Assembly (NCBI RefSeq): GCF_000876205.1
Contig: NZ_AWTT01000004.1
Span: forward strand, 1 to 63,249
Length of the DNA stretch: 63,249 nt
Origin: Paucilactobacillus wasatchensis
GTDB taxonomy: Bacteria > Bacillota > Bacilli > Lactobacillales > Lactobacillaceae
Direction of reading: 5' to 3'
A program made the translations under genes and the position numbers. The notes beneath the pieces were generated by a model. That model had not been told where the DNA came from and ran no database searches. It saw only the letters and a program-made list of their open reading frames with translations. Of this stretch, positions 1 to 8,979 are shown piece after piece (the stretch's first letter is position 1; every line of letters starts with the position of its first letter).

Positions 1-18
1 CAAATTAATTTAAGGATT

Positions 19-95
19 GTAAGCCCTTACTATTTTGTGGTAGGCTATAGATAATCAAATAAATATGGTTTATTTCGTTCAGTAAAACGATTTAC
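19..95 (+). promoter_or_regulatory. Probable rbsK promoter with LacI-type operator
   Basis: A possible sigma-A promoter is TTACTA (27-32), a 17-bp spacer and GATAAT (50-55). Downstream of the expected start point lies GTAAAACGATTTAC (82-95), a near-perfect palindrome centred on CG, the typical form of LacI/RbsR-family or CcpA operators. A perfect 12-bp palindrome GTAAGCCCTTAC (19-30) overlaps the -35 region. Regulation of the ribokinase gene by a sugar-responsive LacI-family repressor or CcpA is an inference. Alternatively the upstream palindrome belongs to the end of a gene outside the window. Confidence 0.4.
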
Positions 96-122
96 CTCAT
101 AACAAACTAAAGGAGTTTTCAT

Positions 123-1040
123 ATGACAAACAAAGTTACAGTACTGGGAAGTTTGAACGTCGACACAACATTAAGGATTAAGCGGATGCCACAACCGGGC
201 GAAACGTTAATGACAGAAAACAAAAGCAGCGCCGCTGGTGGCAAAGGTGCTAATCAGGCCGTGGCCGCTGCCCGTGCCGGCGCCCAGACCAGTTTTATCG
301 GGAAAGTTGGCAAGGATAGTGCAGGTCAGTTCATGGTGGAATCATTGAATGATGATCAAATTAATACAGATGGTATTGCTGTAGATGAAACGGTGGGTAC
401 TGGTTCAGCATCAATTTTGCTGGACGAAGAAGGCCAGAATAGTATCTTGGTTTATGGCGGATCTAATAAACGAGTGTCCAAACAAGAAGTCGATGCTGCT
501 GCAGAACAGATTAAGCATGCTGACTTTGTGATTGCACAGTTTGAAACACCACAAGAAGCAGCATTAGAGGCATTCAAAATGGCCAAGGAGAATGGGGTAG
601 TAACAATTTTAAATCCTGCTCCGGCAGCCCAAATCGATCCAGCATTATTGCAGGTAACTGATTTGATTGTGCCGAATGAAACTGAGAGTGCTAGTTTGAC
701 CGGCATTGAAATTACTGATGATGCCTCGATGGTTGCTAGTGCGAAAGCGTTCGAAAAAATGGGCGTCAAAAATTTGATTATCACAGTTGGTAGTAAGGGA
801 GCCTTTTATTCTACGGCTACCGAGCATGATTTCGTACCAGCATTTAAGGTGAAAGCCGTCGATACCACTGCGGCTGGTGACACATTCATTGGTGCGTTAA
901 GCTCACAGTTGAAGACGGATTTGTCCAATATCGCAACAGCACTGGTATTTGCACAGCGAGCTAGTTCGATCACGGTACAACGGCTTGGAGCAATGCCCTC
1001 GATTCCAACAGTTGCTGAAATTAAAGCTGCCAGCAAATAG
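123..1040 (+). CDS. rbsK: Ribokinase
   Basis: Phosphorylates D-ribose to ribose-5-phosphate with ATP in the cytoplasm, feeding the pentose phosphate or phosphoketolase routes. The 305-residue protein has the usual length for the PfkB/ribokinase family. The N-terminal substrate motif GGKGANQA is at residues 39-46, and the C-terminal signature DTTAAGDTF at 247-255 contains the catalytic Asp253. The AAGD form, rather than GAGD, is usual in ribokinases. The ATG follows AAAGGAG with good spacing. No ribose transporter or RbsR gene is visible on the downstream side; the upstream neighbour lies outside the window. Confidence 0.93.
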   Translation: MTNKVTVLGSLNVDTTLRIKRMPQPGETLMTENKSSAAGGKGANQAVAAARAGAQTSFIGKVGKDSAGQFMVESLNDDQINTDGIAVDETVGTGSASILLDEEGQNSILVYGGSNKRVSKQEVDAAAEQIKHADFVIAQFETPQEAALEAFKMAKENGVVTILNPAPAAQIDPALLQVTDLIVPNETESASLTGIEITDDASMVASAKAFEKMGVKNLIITVGSKGAFYSTATEHDFVPAFKVKAVDTTAAGDTFIGALSSQLKTDLSNIATALVFAQRASSITVQRLGAMPSIPTVAEIKAASK

Positions 1041-1076
1041 TTTTTTAGTGACAGATAGGCAATTCACCTTAAAAAT

Positions 1077-1084
1077 GATACAAT
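1077..1084 (+). promoter_or_regulatory. Extended -10 promoter for yheA
   Basis: TGATACAAT (TGn followed by TACAAT) lies about 30 bases upstream of the yheA start, with no convincing -35 box. It would start a transcript separate from rbsK. Confidence 0.4.
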
Positions 1085-1113
1085 GTTAACGAAATCACTT
1101 TAGGAGGACGAAC

Positions 1114-1458
1114 ATGGCTGTTAATATTTATGACTCTGCAAATCAGATGGAACGTGACTTACGAGAAACACAGGAATTCGTTGCATTGAAAGAAGCTTAT
1201 GAAGCAATGAAACAAGATGCCGCTACATTTGAAATGTTTAAACAGTTCCAGACAATGCAAATCCAGCTACAACAAAAACAATATCAAGGACAACAGCCAA
1301 GTGAAGATGAGATTAAGCAAGCGCAAGAACTAGCTGGCAAAGTTGGCCAAGTTGACGCAATTAAAGCATTAATGGAAAAAGAAAAGGCAGTCGATCAATT
1401 ACTGAGTGACGTTAATAATGTAATTACGAAGCCAATCCAAGAGTTGTATCAAAGTTAA
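1114..1458 (+). CDS. yheA: UPF0342 family protein (YheA/YmcA/YlbF superfamily)
   Basis: A small all-helical cytoplasmic protein of 114 residues, rich in Gln, Lys and Glu, recognised as the YheA branch of the YlbF/YmcA superfamily. In Bacillus the related YlbF, YmcA and YaaT proteins modulate RNase Y-dependent mRNA processing; the function of the YheA branch itself is not settled. The start follows AGGAGG. The gene has its own promoter and a strong downstream terminator, so it is probably monocistronic. There are no cysteines, so the iron-sulfur role proposed for YlbF/YmcA is not suggested here. Confidence 0.85.
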   Translation: MAVNIYDSANQMERDLRETQEFVALKEAYEAMKQDAATFEMFKQFQTMQIQLQQKQYQGQQPSEDEIKQAQELAGKVGQVDAIKALMEKEKAVDQLLSDVNNVITKPIQELYQS

Positions 1459-1462
1459 CTAC

Positions 1463-1502
1463 AAAGCTGAGCGCCGGTAATTCACGAGCGCTCAGCTTTT
1501 TT
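1463..1502 (+). terminator. Rho-independent terminator after yheA
   Basis: The arms AAAGCTGAGCGC and GCGCTCAGCTTT form a 12-bp stem followed by a T-run. Confidence 0.88.
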
Positions 1503-1533
1503 AGTTGTGTTTTTGTGAAATGGAGAAATTAAG

Positions 1534-2778
1534 ATGAAATTTATTCATACTGCTGACTTACATTTAGATAGCCCGTTTTTAGGCTTACAGGATGCACCAG
1601 AACAACTCTGTCAATCAATCCAGCAGTCAACGTTTACATCGTTTGAACGGATTGTTACCGATGCAATCAAGCTTGGCATTGATTTTATGTGTATCGCTGG
1701 TGATATTTTTGATCGCGATCAACGCAGTATTGCGGCAGAGAATTTCTTTGTTAAGCAATGTGAACGACTTAAGGCTGCTGACATTGATGTCTATTTAAGT
1801 TACGGCAATCATGATTATCAGACAATTACAACTACAACTCATATTTTACCAGCTAATGTTCATGTGTTTGGTAATGAAATTGAAACAAAACAATTGACAC
1901 TTAAAGATGGTACGACAGTTGCTATTAGTGGTTTTAGCTATGCTAACCGGTGGATTGAAGACGATAAAGCAGTTGATTTTCCTGTTAAGAGCAGTGTGGA
2001 TTGGCAAATTGGCATGTTGCATGGTGCGCTAACTGGGCTAAAAAATCCACACGATAATTATGCGCCGTTTACAGTGCAGGAATTATTGGCTAAAAATTAT
2101 GACTACTGGGCGCTGGGACATATTCACAAGCGACAGATCATCCATGAAAATCCGGTGATCGCATATTCCGGCAATACTCAAGGCCGGCACCGTAATGAAG
2201 CAGGACCGAAGGGATATTATTTAGTTAGTGAGCAAAATCAGCAATTACAGCCCGAATTTCATGAAACGGCGCCCATTGATTGGCAAACGCAGACAATCAA
2301 ATTGGACCAGGAAAGCTCAGCCGCCGATTTAGTATCAAATATTAATCATCAAATGGAAGAGCAAATCGCGCAAAAAAAATTAACGTTAGTATCACTAGAA
2401 TTAACAGGAGCTACTTTGCTAGCACCACAATTGATAACGCAGATTGATAACGGGAGCATTTTAACCCGGTTGCAATCGCAAATAATGACTGTTAACAAGA
2501 TTCAATTTTGGCCGTATGAAATTAAGATCAAATTGGATGAAATGCGGCCCGATTTTGCATCATTGGATCAACAGTATTGGGACAAGGCCGCACAAAATGT
2601 GTTCACAACGGAAAATGTAACTGATTTAGCGGAAAAACTTTTCAGTTATTCATTCATTGAGGAACAATTTAGTCAGCCGGAAATCTTAACATCACTGCAG
2701 CAATCAGTATCATTGGCACTCCAAACTAATCAAAACCAGGAGGAACAACAAGATGAAGATTCAACAGATCCAAATTGA
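1534..2778 (+). CDS. yhaO: SbcD-like DNA repair metallophosphoesterase YhaO
   Basis: A calcineurin-like phosphoesterase of the Mre11/SbcD type, expected to act with the ATPase YhaN on DNA ends. Metal-binding motifs are in order: DLHLD (8-12), GDIFD (56-60), GNHD (91-94) and GHIHK near residue 195. The length of 414 residues fits the YhaO family, which carries a longer C-terminal region than a minimal phosphoesterase. The gene overlaps yhaN by 26 bases, which implies translational coupling and a 1:1 complex. In Bacillus yhaO-yhaN-yhaM are also consecutive. A nuclease function is inferred from the family, not from a direct assay. Confidence 0.88.
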   Translation: MKFIHTADLHLDSPFLGLQDAPEQLCQSIQQSTFTSFERIVTDAIKLGIDFMCIAGDIFDRDQRSIAAENFFVKQCERLKAADIDVYLSYGNHDYQTITTTTHILPANVHVFGNEIETKQLTLKDGTTVAISGFSYANRWIEDDKAVDFPVKSSVDWQIGMLHGALTGLKNPHDNYAPFTVQELLAKNYDYWALGHIHKRQIIHENPVIAYSGNTQGRHRNEAGPKGYYLVSEQNQQLQPEFHETAPIDWQTQTIKLDQESSAADLVSNINHQMEEQIAQKKLTLVSLELTGATLLAPQLITQIDNGSILTRLQSQIMTVNKIQFWPYEIKIKLDEMRPDFASLDQQYWDKAAQNVFTTENVTDLAEKLFSYSFIEEQFSQPEILTSLQQSVSLALQTNQNQEEQQDEDSTDPN

Positions 2779-5311
2779 TGGTTTTGGTAAGTGGCAGGAC
2801 CAGCAGTTTGATATTGATCCGCAGTTCCAGATTATTTATGGTAAAAATGAGGCTGGTAAAACAACGTTAAGTCATTTTATCACTAGTATTTTGTTTGGCT
2901 TTGCCAATGGTCATCAACAATACCAACAATATTTGCCTAAAAACGGTGCGGCATATGGTGGTCAATTAACGATTGAAGCAGAAAATCTGATATATCGGCT
3001 GCAGCGAGTTAAAGGTAAAAACGGTGGGCCATTAACAATTAGTGATGAGCAGGGGCAACAGTTACCGGCAACTAAGCTAACTGAAATATTGGGGCCAATT
3101 GATCAGCAACTATATGATTCTATTTTTAGTTTCTCACAAATAGATCTCACCCAAATCTTCCAACTGACGGGGCAAAATTTAGCAGATTACTTACGTCAAA
3201 TGGGTGCTGTCGGTAGCTCTCAGTGGCTTGATTTGATTAAGGAACACAGGAAAAATGCAGATGAGATCTATAAACCAAGGGGAAGCAAACCACAGTTAAA
3301 TCAGCGATTAAAAGAATACAAGGCATTAAATATAAAAGTACAACAAGCCGCTGGTCGATACGATCATTATCAAACGTTGCTCGCTCAGGTAAATTCAGCC
3401 AGTGAGAAACTAACTAAAAATCGAGCACATCTAAAGCAGGTACAACTTGAATTGGAGCACTTGCAAGGACTAAAACGATTGATGCCAATTTTCTTGAAAC
3501 TGAAAGCTACGACTACTAATCAGGTTGAATTAACTAATGAAGATATTGCACAAGTGCAGCAACTGCAAGCTGACTTAACGCAAATTAATTCGCAAGTACA
3601 AAATTTGACACAACAATTAACTGATGTGCAGCAAAACAACCAATTAACTGGACAACAGCAATTTTATTTTGACCATGTGAGTCAATTTGAACGGGTGGCA
3701 CAATTGATGCCACAATTAAAACTACGATTAGAACAAGATGAGCGTCAAAATGAGCAATTGGATGCATGGACTGTTGCGCAACAGCAAATTTTAGCACGTT
3801 ATAATGTTAACAGATTGCCAGCAGCAACGTCAGATGAGCAGATTGCAATTTTGGAACAGCTGCAGGGACAACAGCGTGAATTACAAACTAAACTGGAAAG
3901 TTTGACGCAGTCACAAATGCGCACAAAACCGACTACAGTTCAATCGACGTGGTGGGGTTATGGCGTTGCAGTGGTCAGCTTAATTGCCTTATTAATAGTA
4001 CCAAATCTATTTGTTAAAATTATACTGGTACTGGTCTTACTTGGCAGCCTTGTATCGAACGTATGGGTAAATCGAGGTGCAAAAGACCAGCAACAAGTGA
4101 ACAACCAAGAAAAATTGCAGACGGTTAAAGCCTACCTTGATTCCGTGGAGCAGAAACTTACTAACTGGGGCAAACAAAATAAGGTCACCGCATTCAGGCA
4201 GGAGCAGTGGCTATCAATGCAGGGTGATTTACGTCGTTTTGCTGATTTAGAAAAGCAAATTAATCAAGTAGGCGAGCAACAAACCCAGACGAAGATCAAA
4301 GAAGCTGAGTTTAAGCAGGCACTGGCATTTGCTCGTGAATGGGTTCAATTGGATGGCTCGGTTAATGAATTAATTGAGCGAGTTGAACAATTTATTGCTA
4401 AACAGGCTGGCGCAAAAGATGCCTGGCAGTCACAACAACAACGTTTTTCGATTCTAGCTAAACAGTTGGATGACACCAAGCAACACCAGATTGTTAAACA
4501 ACAACAAAAGACGGCCATTTACGCACGATTAAAAATCACTAATGATGCTGATTTCAAGGCAACTCACCAGCAATTTTTGATCGCCACAGCTGATCAAGAA
4601 AAAGCAGCAGCTTTGTCTAGCCAAGTTTCAGCAGAACAGCAACAGGAGTTGGCAGCATTCACTGACGAAGATGATTTGGCAAATCAATTGATCGCAAAAC
4701 AAGCGACTGTCGATGAAGTTAAAAAAACTATTGATGATGCATTTGAAATGCAAACGAGCGTTCAACTTGAAATCAACCAGATGGCTAAAAGCGGAACACT
4801 CAGTGCTTTAAGACAGCAACAGGCTAATTTACAGGCAACTATCAATCAATTAGTATTCAATTGGTTAAGCGAGCAACTTACTTCTGCATGGATTAATCAG
4901 GCGTTGGACCTAGCTTCGAAGGGGCGGTTTCCACAAATTATCAAAAAGGCCAATAAATATTTTGCAACTTTAACCGGGCAACACTATGGTAAAATCGAAG
5001 TAGACGATGAAAAAATTACAGTGGTCGATCAAGATGGTGATTCGTTTGAAGTTGGTGAACTTTCACAAGGGACTGCGGAACAGTTGTATGTTGCTCTGCG
5101 ATTTGGCTTTGCTGTTGTAATGAGTGATACAATCAATTTACCGTTATTAATCGACGATGGATTTGTTAATTTTGATAATTCACGCAAAACAGCAGTTCTA
5201 AATGTTATTCAACAAATTAGCGCAGAAAATCAAGTTATTTATTTTACAGCTAACGATCATATCTTGACGCAAATGACAGAAACTAGCATTCTTAATTTAG
5301 ACAAAGAGTAG
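2753..5311 (+). CDS. yhaN: SbcC/Rad50-like ATPase YhaN with membrane segments
   Basis: An 852-residue SMC-like ATPase that probably pairs with YhaO in DNA end processing. The Walker A motif GKNEAGKTT is at residues 30-38. The ABC-type signature LSQGTAEQLYVALRFG and a Walker B region LPLLIDDGF lie near the C-terminus. Long glutamine-rich coiled coils connect the ends. Unlike SbcC, the middle (about residues 400-440) holds two adjacent hydrophobic segments, so the complex may be membrane anchored; such segments occur in other YhaN proteins. AGGAGG precedes the ATG inside the end of yhaO. No CxxC zinc hook of the Rad50 kind is present. Confidence 0.85.
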   Translation: MKIQQIQIDGFGKWQDQQFDIDPQFQIIYGKNEAGKTTLSHFITSILFGFANGHQQYQQYLPKNGAAYGGQLTIEAENLIYRLQRVKGKNGGPLTISDEQGQQLPATKLTEILGPIDQQLYDSIFSFSQIDLTQIFQLTGQNLADYLRQMGAVGSSQWLDLIKEHRKNADEIYKPRGSKPQLNQRLKEYKALNIKVQQAAGRYDHYQTLLAQVNSASEKLTKNRAHLKQVQLELEHLQGLKRLMPIFLKLKATTTNQVELTNEDIAQVQQLQADLTQINSQVQNLTQQLTDVQQNNQLTGQQQFYFDHVSQFERVAQLMPQLKLRLEQDERQNEQLDAWTVAQQQILARYNVNRLPAATSDEQIAILEQLQGQQRELQTKLESLTQSQMRTKPTTVQSTWWGYGVAVVSLIALLIVPNLFVKIILVLVLLGSLVSNVWVNRGAKDQQQVNNQEKLQTVKAYLDSVEQKLTNWGKQNKVTAFRQEQWLSMQGDLRRFADLEKQINQVGEQQTQTKIKEAEFKQALAFAREWVQLDGSVNELIERVEQFIAKQAGAKDAWQSQQQRFSILAKQLDDTKQHQIVKQQQKTAIYARLKITNDADFKATHQQFLIATADQEKAAALSSQVSAEQQQELAAFTDEDDLANQLIAKQATVDEVKKTIDDAFEMQTSVQLEINQMAKSGTLSALRQQQANLQATINQLVFNWLSEQLTSAWINQALDLASKGRFPQIIKKANKYFATLTGQHYGKIEVDDEKITVVDQDGDSFEVGELSQGTAEQLYVALRFGFAVVMSDTINLPLLIDDGFVNFDNSRKTAVLNVIQQISAENQVIYFTANDHILTQMTETSILNLDKE

Positions 5312-5320
5312 GTGAAGTAG

Positions 5321-6286
5321 ATGGCGAATCAAAAATTATTCGATTTTGATGTAGATGAAGTAATGGACATCTTTGTTTTGATCAAAAGCGCAGACGTTCG
5401 AGTAGCTAAAAATGGAAAGCGATTTTTGGCACTTACTTTTGAAGATGACTCCGGTGAACTAGCTGGTATGTATTGGGATGCTAATGATGAAGACGTGAGT
5501 CTCTTTGTTCCTGGCAAAGTGGTTAAGTTGAACGCTAAGCGGGAAAATTATCAGGGTAAACCCCAAGTTAAAATTACAGGGTTACGGTTAGCAAAAGAAA
5601 CTGAACCACATGATCCAAGTTATTTCTTACCACATGCGCCAGAGAAACGTTCAGAGATTGAGGCTCAAATTGATCAGTACATCTTTGAAATTACCCAACC
5701 AACTTGGAATCGCATTGTACGAAACCTACTGCAAAAGCATCATGAAGCATTCTTTACATTTCCTGCCGCCAAGACAAATCATCATGCCTTTGCCGGTGGA
5801 TTGTCATTTCATACGTTGTCAATTCTGAATTTAGCTAAATCAGTTGTGAGTCAATACGAGGGAATTGACACGGCACTGTTGTATGCAGGGGCAATTTTAC
5901 ATGATCTAGGCAAGACGGTTGAATTGTCTGGGCCCGTGTCAACCAGTTATACAGTGGCAGGCAATCTAATTGGGCATATTTCGCTGGTAGATGGTGAGAT
6001 TGTGGCGGCGTGCCAGACATTGAAAATTGATGCTCAACAAGAAGATGTTTTGTTATTACGGCATGTTATTTTAGCGCATCACGGCTTACTAGAATACGGG
6101 TCCCCGGTGACACCACATTTGTTGGAGGCTGAAATTCTGCATCGCCTGGATGAACTTGATGCTTCCGTAATGATGATTCAAGGCGCATTAGGACATACTA
6201 AACCGGGTGAATTTTCAGAACGAATATTTGGGTTAGACCGGCGTAATTTTTACAAAGAAACAGATAATGATGAACTTAAATCTTGA
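5321..6286 (+). CDS. yhaM: 3'-5' exoribonuclease YhaM
   Basis: A metal-dependent 3'-5' exoribonuclease that degrades single-stranded RNA and, in Bacillus, can act on DNA. The first 95 residues or so form an OB-fold nucleic-acid-binding domain. They are followed by an HD phosphohydrolase domain with LHDLGK at residues 193-198 (His194/Asp195) and further His residues near 218 and 245. The 321-residue length matches the family. It is the last gene of the yhaO-yhaN-yhaM operon, 9 bases after yhaN. It is convergent with prsA and shares a two-way terminator with it. Confidence 0.9.
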   Translation: MANQKLFDFDVDEVMDIFVLIKSADVRVAKNGKRFLALTFEDDSGELAGMYWDANDEDVSLFVPGKVVKLNAKRENYQGKPQVKITGLRLAKETEPHDPSYFLPHAPEKRSEIEAQIDQYIFEITQPTWNRIVRNLLQKHHEAFFTFPAAKTNHHAFAGGLSFHTLSILNLAKSVVSQYEGIDTALLYAGAILHDLGKTVELSGPVSTSYTVAGNLIGHISLVDGEIVAACQTLKIDAQQEDVLLLRHVILAHHGLLEYGSPVTPHLLEAEILHRLDELDASVMMIQGALGHTKPGEFSERIFGLDRRNFYKETDNDELKS

Positions 6287-6287
6287 G

Positions 6288-6329
6288 GATCAAAAAAAGA
6301 TTGGCAATCGATGCCAATCTTTTTTGATC
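6288..6329. terminator. Bidirectional terminator between yhaM and prsA
   Basis: AAAAAAGATTGGC pairs with GCCAATCTTTTTT. The A-run and T-run flanks allow termination in both directions between two convergent genes. Confidence 0.88.
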
Positions 6330-6335
6330 TTCAGT

Positions 6336-7244
6336 TTAGTTTGAAGTTGATGTTGAACTTGATGAAGTTGAAAGGTAATCATCAAGAATGTTCTTCAAGT
6401 CACTATCCTTGATAGAAACATTCCCCTTCTTCAATACTTTTGTAACCACGCTGTGTAACTTGGTGCTGTTACTCATATCTTCGGTAATGATTTGTTCTTT
6501 CAAGTCTGCAGTGTGTTGCTTTTCAGTTCCTTTACCTGGATTCTTAATCATGTAAATGACCTGATAGCCGCTAGATGTCTTAACAGGTGAGGTAGTGTAC
6601 TCGCCTGTTTTTAGTTTAAAAGCAGCTTTTTTGTATGCTGAGGCGAGGGAAGTATCAGTGTTATCAAATGCACTGACAACACCACCAGTACTCTTATTAG
6701 AAGTATCTGTTGATTTACTTTTGGCTAATTTATTAAACGCCTTTAGCTTATTGCCAGAAGTACTATTCAAAGTATCAATAATATCTTGAGCAGTTGATTT
6801 CTTGGCAACTAGGATCTCAGCAGTCTGAACTTTTGGTTCGAATGACTTCCACTGTTTGTTAATTGCTTTTTGAGTAATTTTGGTATGATCCTTAACGGCT
6901 TCCTTCAAGAGTAAGTTAGACCGAATTTCTTCTTTCAAGCTTGAAGTTGTCATACTATTTTGAGATAAAACAGTACTAAATGATGTTCCGTATTGTGATT
7001 TGTAAGTATTGTATTCTTTAGTAACAGCGGCTTTGGAAACATCATCACCGTATTGCTTTTCCAATACCTTGTTCAAAATCATTTGTTGCAGGACCTGCTT
7101 ACCACTTGAAGTTGATTTCAAGCTACTGTAATAAGCACTTTCTGTAATTTTTCCACCACTAGTGGTAGCGACAGCCTTATTACCACACGCTGCCAATGGC
7201 ACCATCAGTGCCACACCGGCTAAAATTGCAAGCCATTTTTTCAT
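6336..7244 (-). CDS. prsA: Foldase lipoprotein PrsA
   Basis: A post-translocational foldase attached to the outer face of the membrane, assisting secreted proteins. The N-terminus is a lipoprotein signal with lipobox LAAC, giving Cys20 as the lipidated residue. A parvulin-type (PPIC) domain covers about residues 130-225, flanked by N- and C-terminal helical regions. The tail is a run of Ser and Thr. The 302 residues match PrsA of lactobacilli. The parvulin core has not been checked residue by residue; many lactobacillal PrsA proteins have weakened isomerase sites. The gene lies beside the hit gene as in Bacillus. Confidence 0.9.
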   Translation of the reverse strand: MKKWLAILAGVALMVPLAACGNKAVATTSGGKITESAYYSSLKSTSSGKQVLQQMILNKVLEKQYGDDVSKAAVTKEYNTYKSQYGTSFSTVLSQNSMTTSSLKEEIRSNLLLKEAVKDHTKITQKAINKQWKSFEPKVQTAEILVAKKSTAQDIIDTLNSTSGNKLKAFNKLAKSKSTDTSNKSTGGVVSAFDNTDTSLASAYKKAAFKLKTGEYTTSPVKTSSGYQVIYMIKNPGKGTEKQHTADLKEQIITEDMSNSTKLHSVVTKVLKKGNVSIKDSDLKNILDDYLSTSSSSTSTSN

Positions 7245-7350
7245 GTAATATCCACATCCATTTCTTAGATTTAAGTTTCAAGCTTAAAAACTCACCTGTC
7301 TAATATAACACAAACCCCAAAACGGGTAAGCAAAGTAAGGAAAAATTTAC

Positions 7351-7405
7351 AAAAAAATCACATCCAGCCTAAACTTTGATACTTTCTTTAGAATTGGATG
7401 TGATT
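7351..7405 (-). terminator. Terminator of the hit operon (minus strand)
   Basis: Reading the minus strand, AATCACATCCA pairs with TGGATGTGATT across a loop of roughly 30 bases and is followed by a T-rich tract. Confidence 0.7.
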
Positions 7406-7412
7406 AATTCAG

Positions 7413-7670
7413 TTATTTTTGATTAGTTATTTGTGTCAATCGATCGATTTCAGCTTGCATTTTTGTTTGTAACTCTTGGATTCGAGTTAGACGTGGTTGT
7501 GTTTTGAAGTTGAATTCAGCGATTTTCTTTTGTAAATCATCTAGCTGTGGTTTACTTTGGGTGACTGCTGATTCTAAGTTGGCGACACTTTCAGCTAAGG
7601 ACTGGCTGACTGTACCTAAATTTTTAACGTCATTGATTAAACTTTTAATCGAATTAAGTAGATTTTTCAT
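7413..7670 (-). CDS. Small coiled-coil protein downstream of hit
   Basis: An 85-residue hydrophilic protein with heptad-like spacing of Leu, Ile and Val throughout, predicted to be an extended coiled coil. It has no signal peptide, membrane segment or cysteine. GGAG precedes the ATG, and the gene follows hit by one base, so the two are co-transcribed. It occupies the place of yhaH (YtxH-like) between hit and prsA in Bacillus, but it lacks the N-terminal glycine-rich membrane segment of YtxH proteins, so homology is uncertain. Function unknown. Confidence 0.75.
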   Translation of the reverse strand: MKNLLNSIKSLINDVKNLGTVSQSLAESVANLESAVTQSKPQLDDLQKKIAEFNFKTQPRLTRIQELQTKMQAEIDRLTQITNQK

Positions 7671-7671
7671 A

Positions 7672-8100
7672 TTAGACTCCTAAATGGTTGATAATCGATT
7701 GTTGAATTTTTTCGTAATCAGCCGGAGTGTAATTTGCTGAATTGTCTTTGAAAATCATTTGGAAATCGTCTTGTTCCGTATAGCGTGGGATCAAGTGAAA
7801 GTGAGAGTGAAAGACGGATTGATAGGCCACAGCACCGTTGTTATTGAGGACATTCATGCCCTTGATCGACGGATCTGATTCTTTAATCGCACGAGCAATT
7901 TTAGGGATTCGTGCAAAAACAGCACTGGCTAACGCTTCATCATAGGCAAATAGATCTGGGATGTGTTTCTTTGGAATAACAAGAGTATGGCCAGGTGTTC
8001 CTTGCGAAATATCAAGAAAAGCCTTGACTACGTCGTCTTCATATACTGTGTAGCTAGGAATATCACCTGCAATAATTTTACAAAAAATACAATCATCCAT
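7672..8100 (-). CDS. hit: HIT family nucleotide-binding protein
   Basis: A histidine-triad hydrolase or transferase acting on purine nucleotide conjugates such as adenosine phosphoramidates. The triad HSHFHL lies at residues 98-103. An N-terminal CIFC pair (residues 4 and 7), common in bacterial HIT proteins, may bind zinc with later His residues. The 142-residue length is typical. The gene is divergent from ecsA, as hit and ecsA are neighbours in Bacillus. It forms an operon with the coiled-coil gene downstream. Confidence 0.92.
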   Translation of the reverse strand: MDDCIFCKIIAGDIPSYTVYEDDVVKAFLDISQGTPGHTLVIPKKHIPDLFAYDEALASAVFARIPKIARAIKESDPSIKGMNVLNNNGAVAYQSVFHSHFHLIPRYTEQDDFQMIFKDNSANYTPADYEKIQQSIINHLGV

Positions 8101-8185
8101 AAAAAGAGCCTTCTTTCAGTATTTATTATTTTCAATTATACAAGACAATCACAAGTCGCGCATCTTTTTGTGCTCTTTTTGATAT

Positions 8186-8193
8186 GCTATAAT
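8186..8193 (+). promoter_or_regulatory. Extended -10 promoter of ecsAB
   Basis: TGCTATAAT is a perfect extended -10 element 40 bases upstream of ecsA. No clear -35 is seen at the proper distance. Confidence 0.6.
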
Positions 8194-8232
8194 TAATTAA
8201 AATATGAGACATTGATGTAAGAAGGAAAATAA

Positions 8233-8979
8233 ATGACACTAAAAGTTGAACACATTGTGGGTGGCTACTCACAAATCCCGGTTTTAAACGATGTTAGTTT
8301 TGACGTGCATAATGGTGAATTGGTCGGTTTAATCGGGCTAAATGGCGCTGGCAAATCAACGACCATTAATCACATTATTGGTTTATTAACGCCGTTTAAA
8401 GGTTCCATTCAAATTGATGGCATCAGTTTGCAGCAAGATAGTGAACAGTATAAGAGTCAAATTGCTTACATTCCAGAAACGCCGGTCTTATATGACGAGT
8501 TGACATTAAAGGAACACTTAGAATTAACAATGACAGCTTATCAATTAGAGCCTAAGTCTGCTCGGCAACGAGCTAATCAGTTATTGAAAGTATTTCGGTT
8601 GGACAATAAGTTAGATTGGTTTCCAGCTAACTTTTCAAAAGGAATGAAGCAAAAAGTGATGATTTGCTGTGCTTTTATGACTAATGCCAATCTATTTATC
8701 ATTGATGAGCCATTCTATGGTCTGGATCCACTTGCTGTGCGAGATTTATTGACTCAAATTGAATCAGTTAAGCAGCGTGGGGCTGCCGTGTTGATGTCGA
8801 CGCACGTGTTAGATACAGCACAGAAATACTGTGATCGCTTTGTCCTGCTGGCAAACGGTCAAGTTAAAGCAAAGGGTACTTTAGATGAGTTGCGGCAATT
8901 GAGTGATAATAAAAATGAATCGCTAGATGACATCTATTTAGCACTGGCAAAGGAAGATTTAGATGGAAAAACTGTATAA
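8233..8979 (+). CDS. ecsA: ABC transporter ATPase EcsA
   Basis: The ATP-binding subunit of the Ecs exporter, which affects protein secretion and membrane-protease activity in Bacillus. It has Walker A LNGAGKST near residues 36-45, signature NFSKGMKQK near residue 138, Walker B LFIIDEP, and a switch histidine in STHVLD. The length of 248 residues is typical. The stop region overlaps the start of ecsB by 17 bases, which supports a coupled complex. ecsC is absent downstream, as is usual in lactobacilli. Confidence 0.9.
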   Translation: MTLKVEHIVGGYSQIPVLNDVSFDVHNGELVGLIGLNGAGKSTTINHIIGLLTPFKGSIQIDGISLQQDSEQYKSQIAYIPETPVLYDELTLKEHLELTMTAYQLEPKSARQRANQLLKVFRLDNKLDWFPANFSKGMKQKVMICCAFMTNANLFIIDEPFYGLDPLAVRDLLTQIESVKQRGAAVLMSTHVLDTAQKYCDRFVLLANGQVKAKGTLDELRQLSDNKNESLDDIYLALAKEDLDGKTV

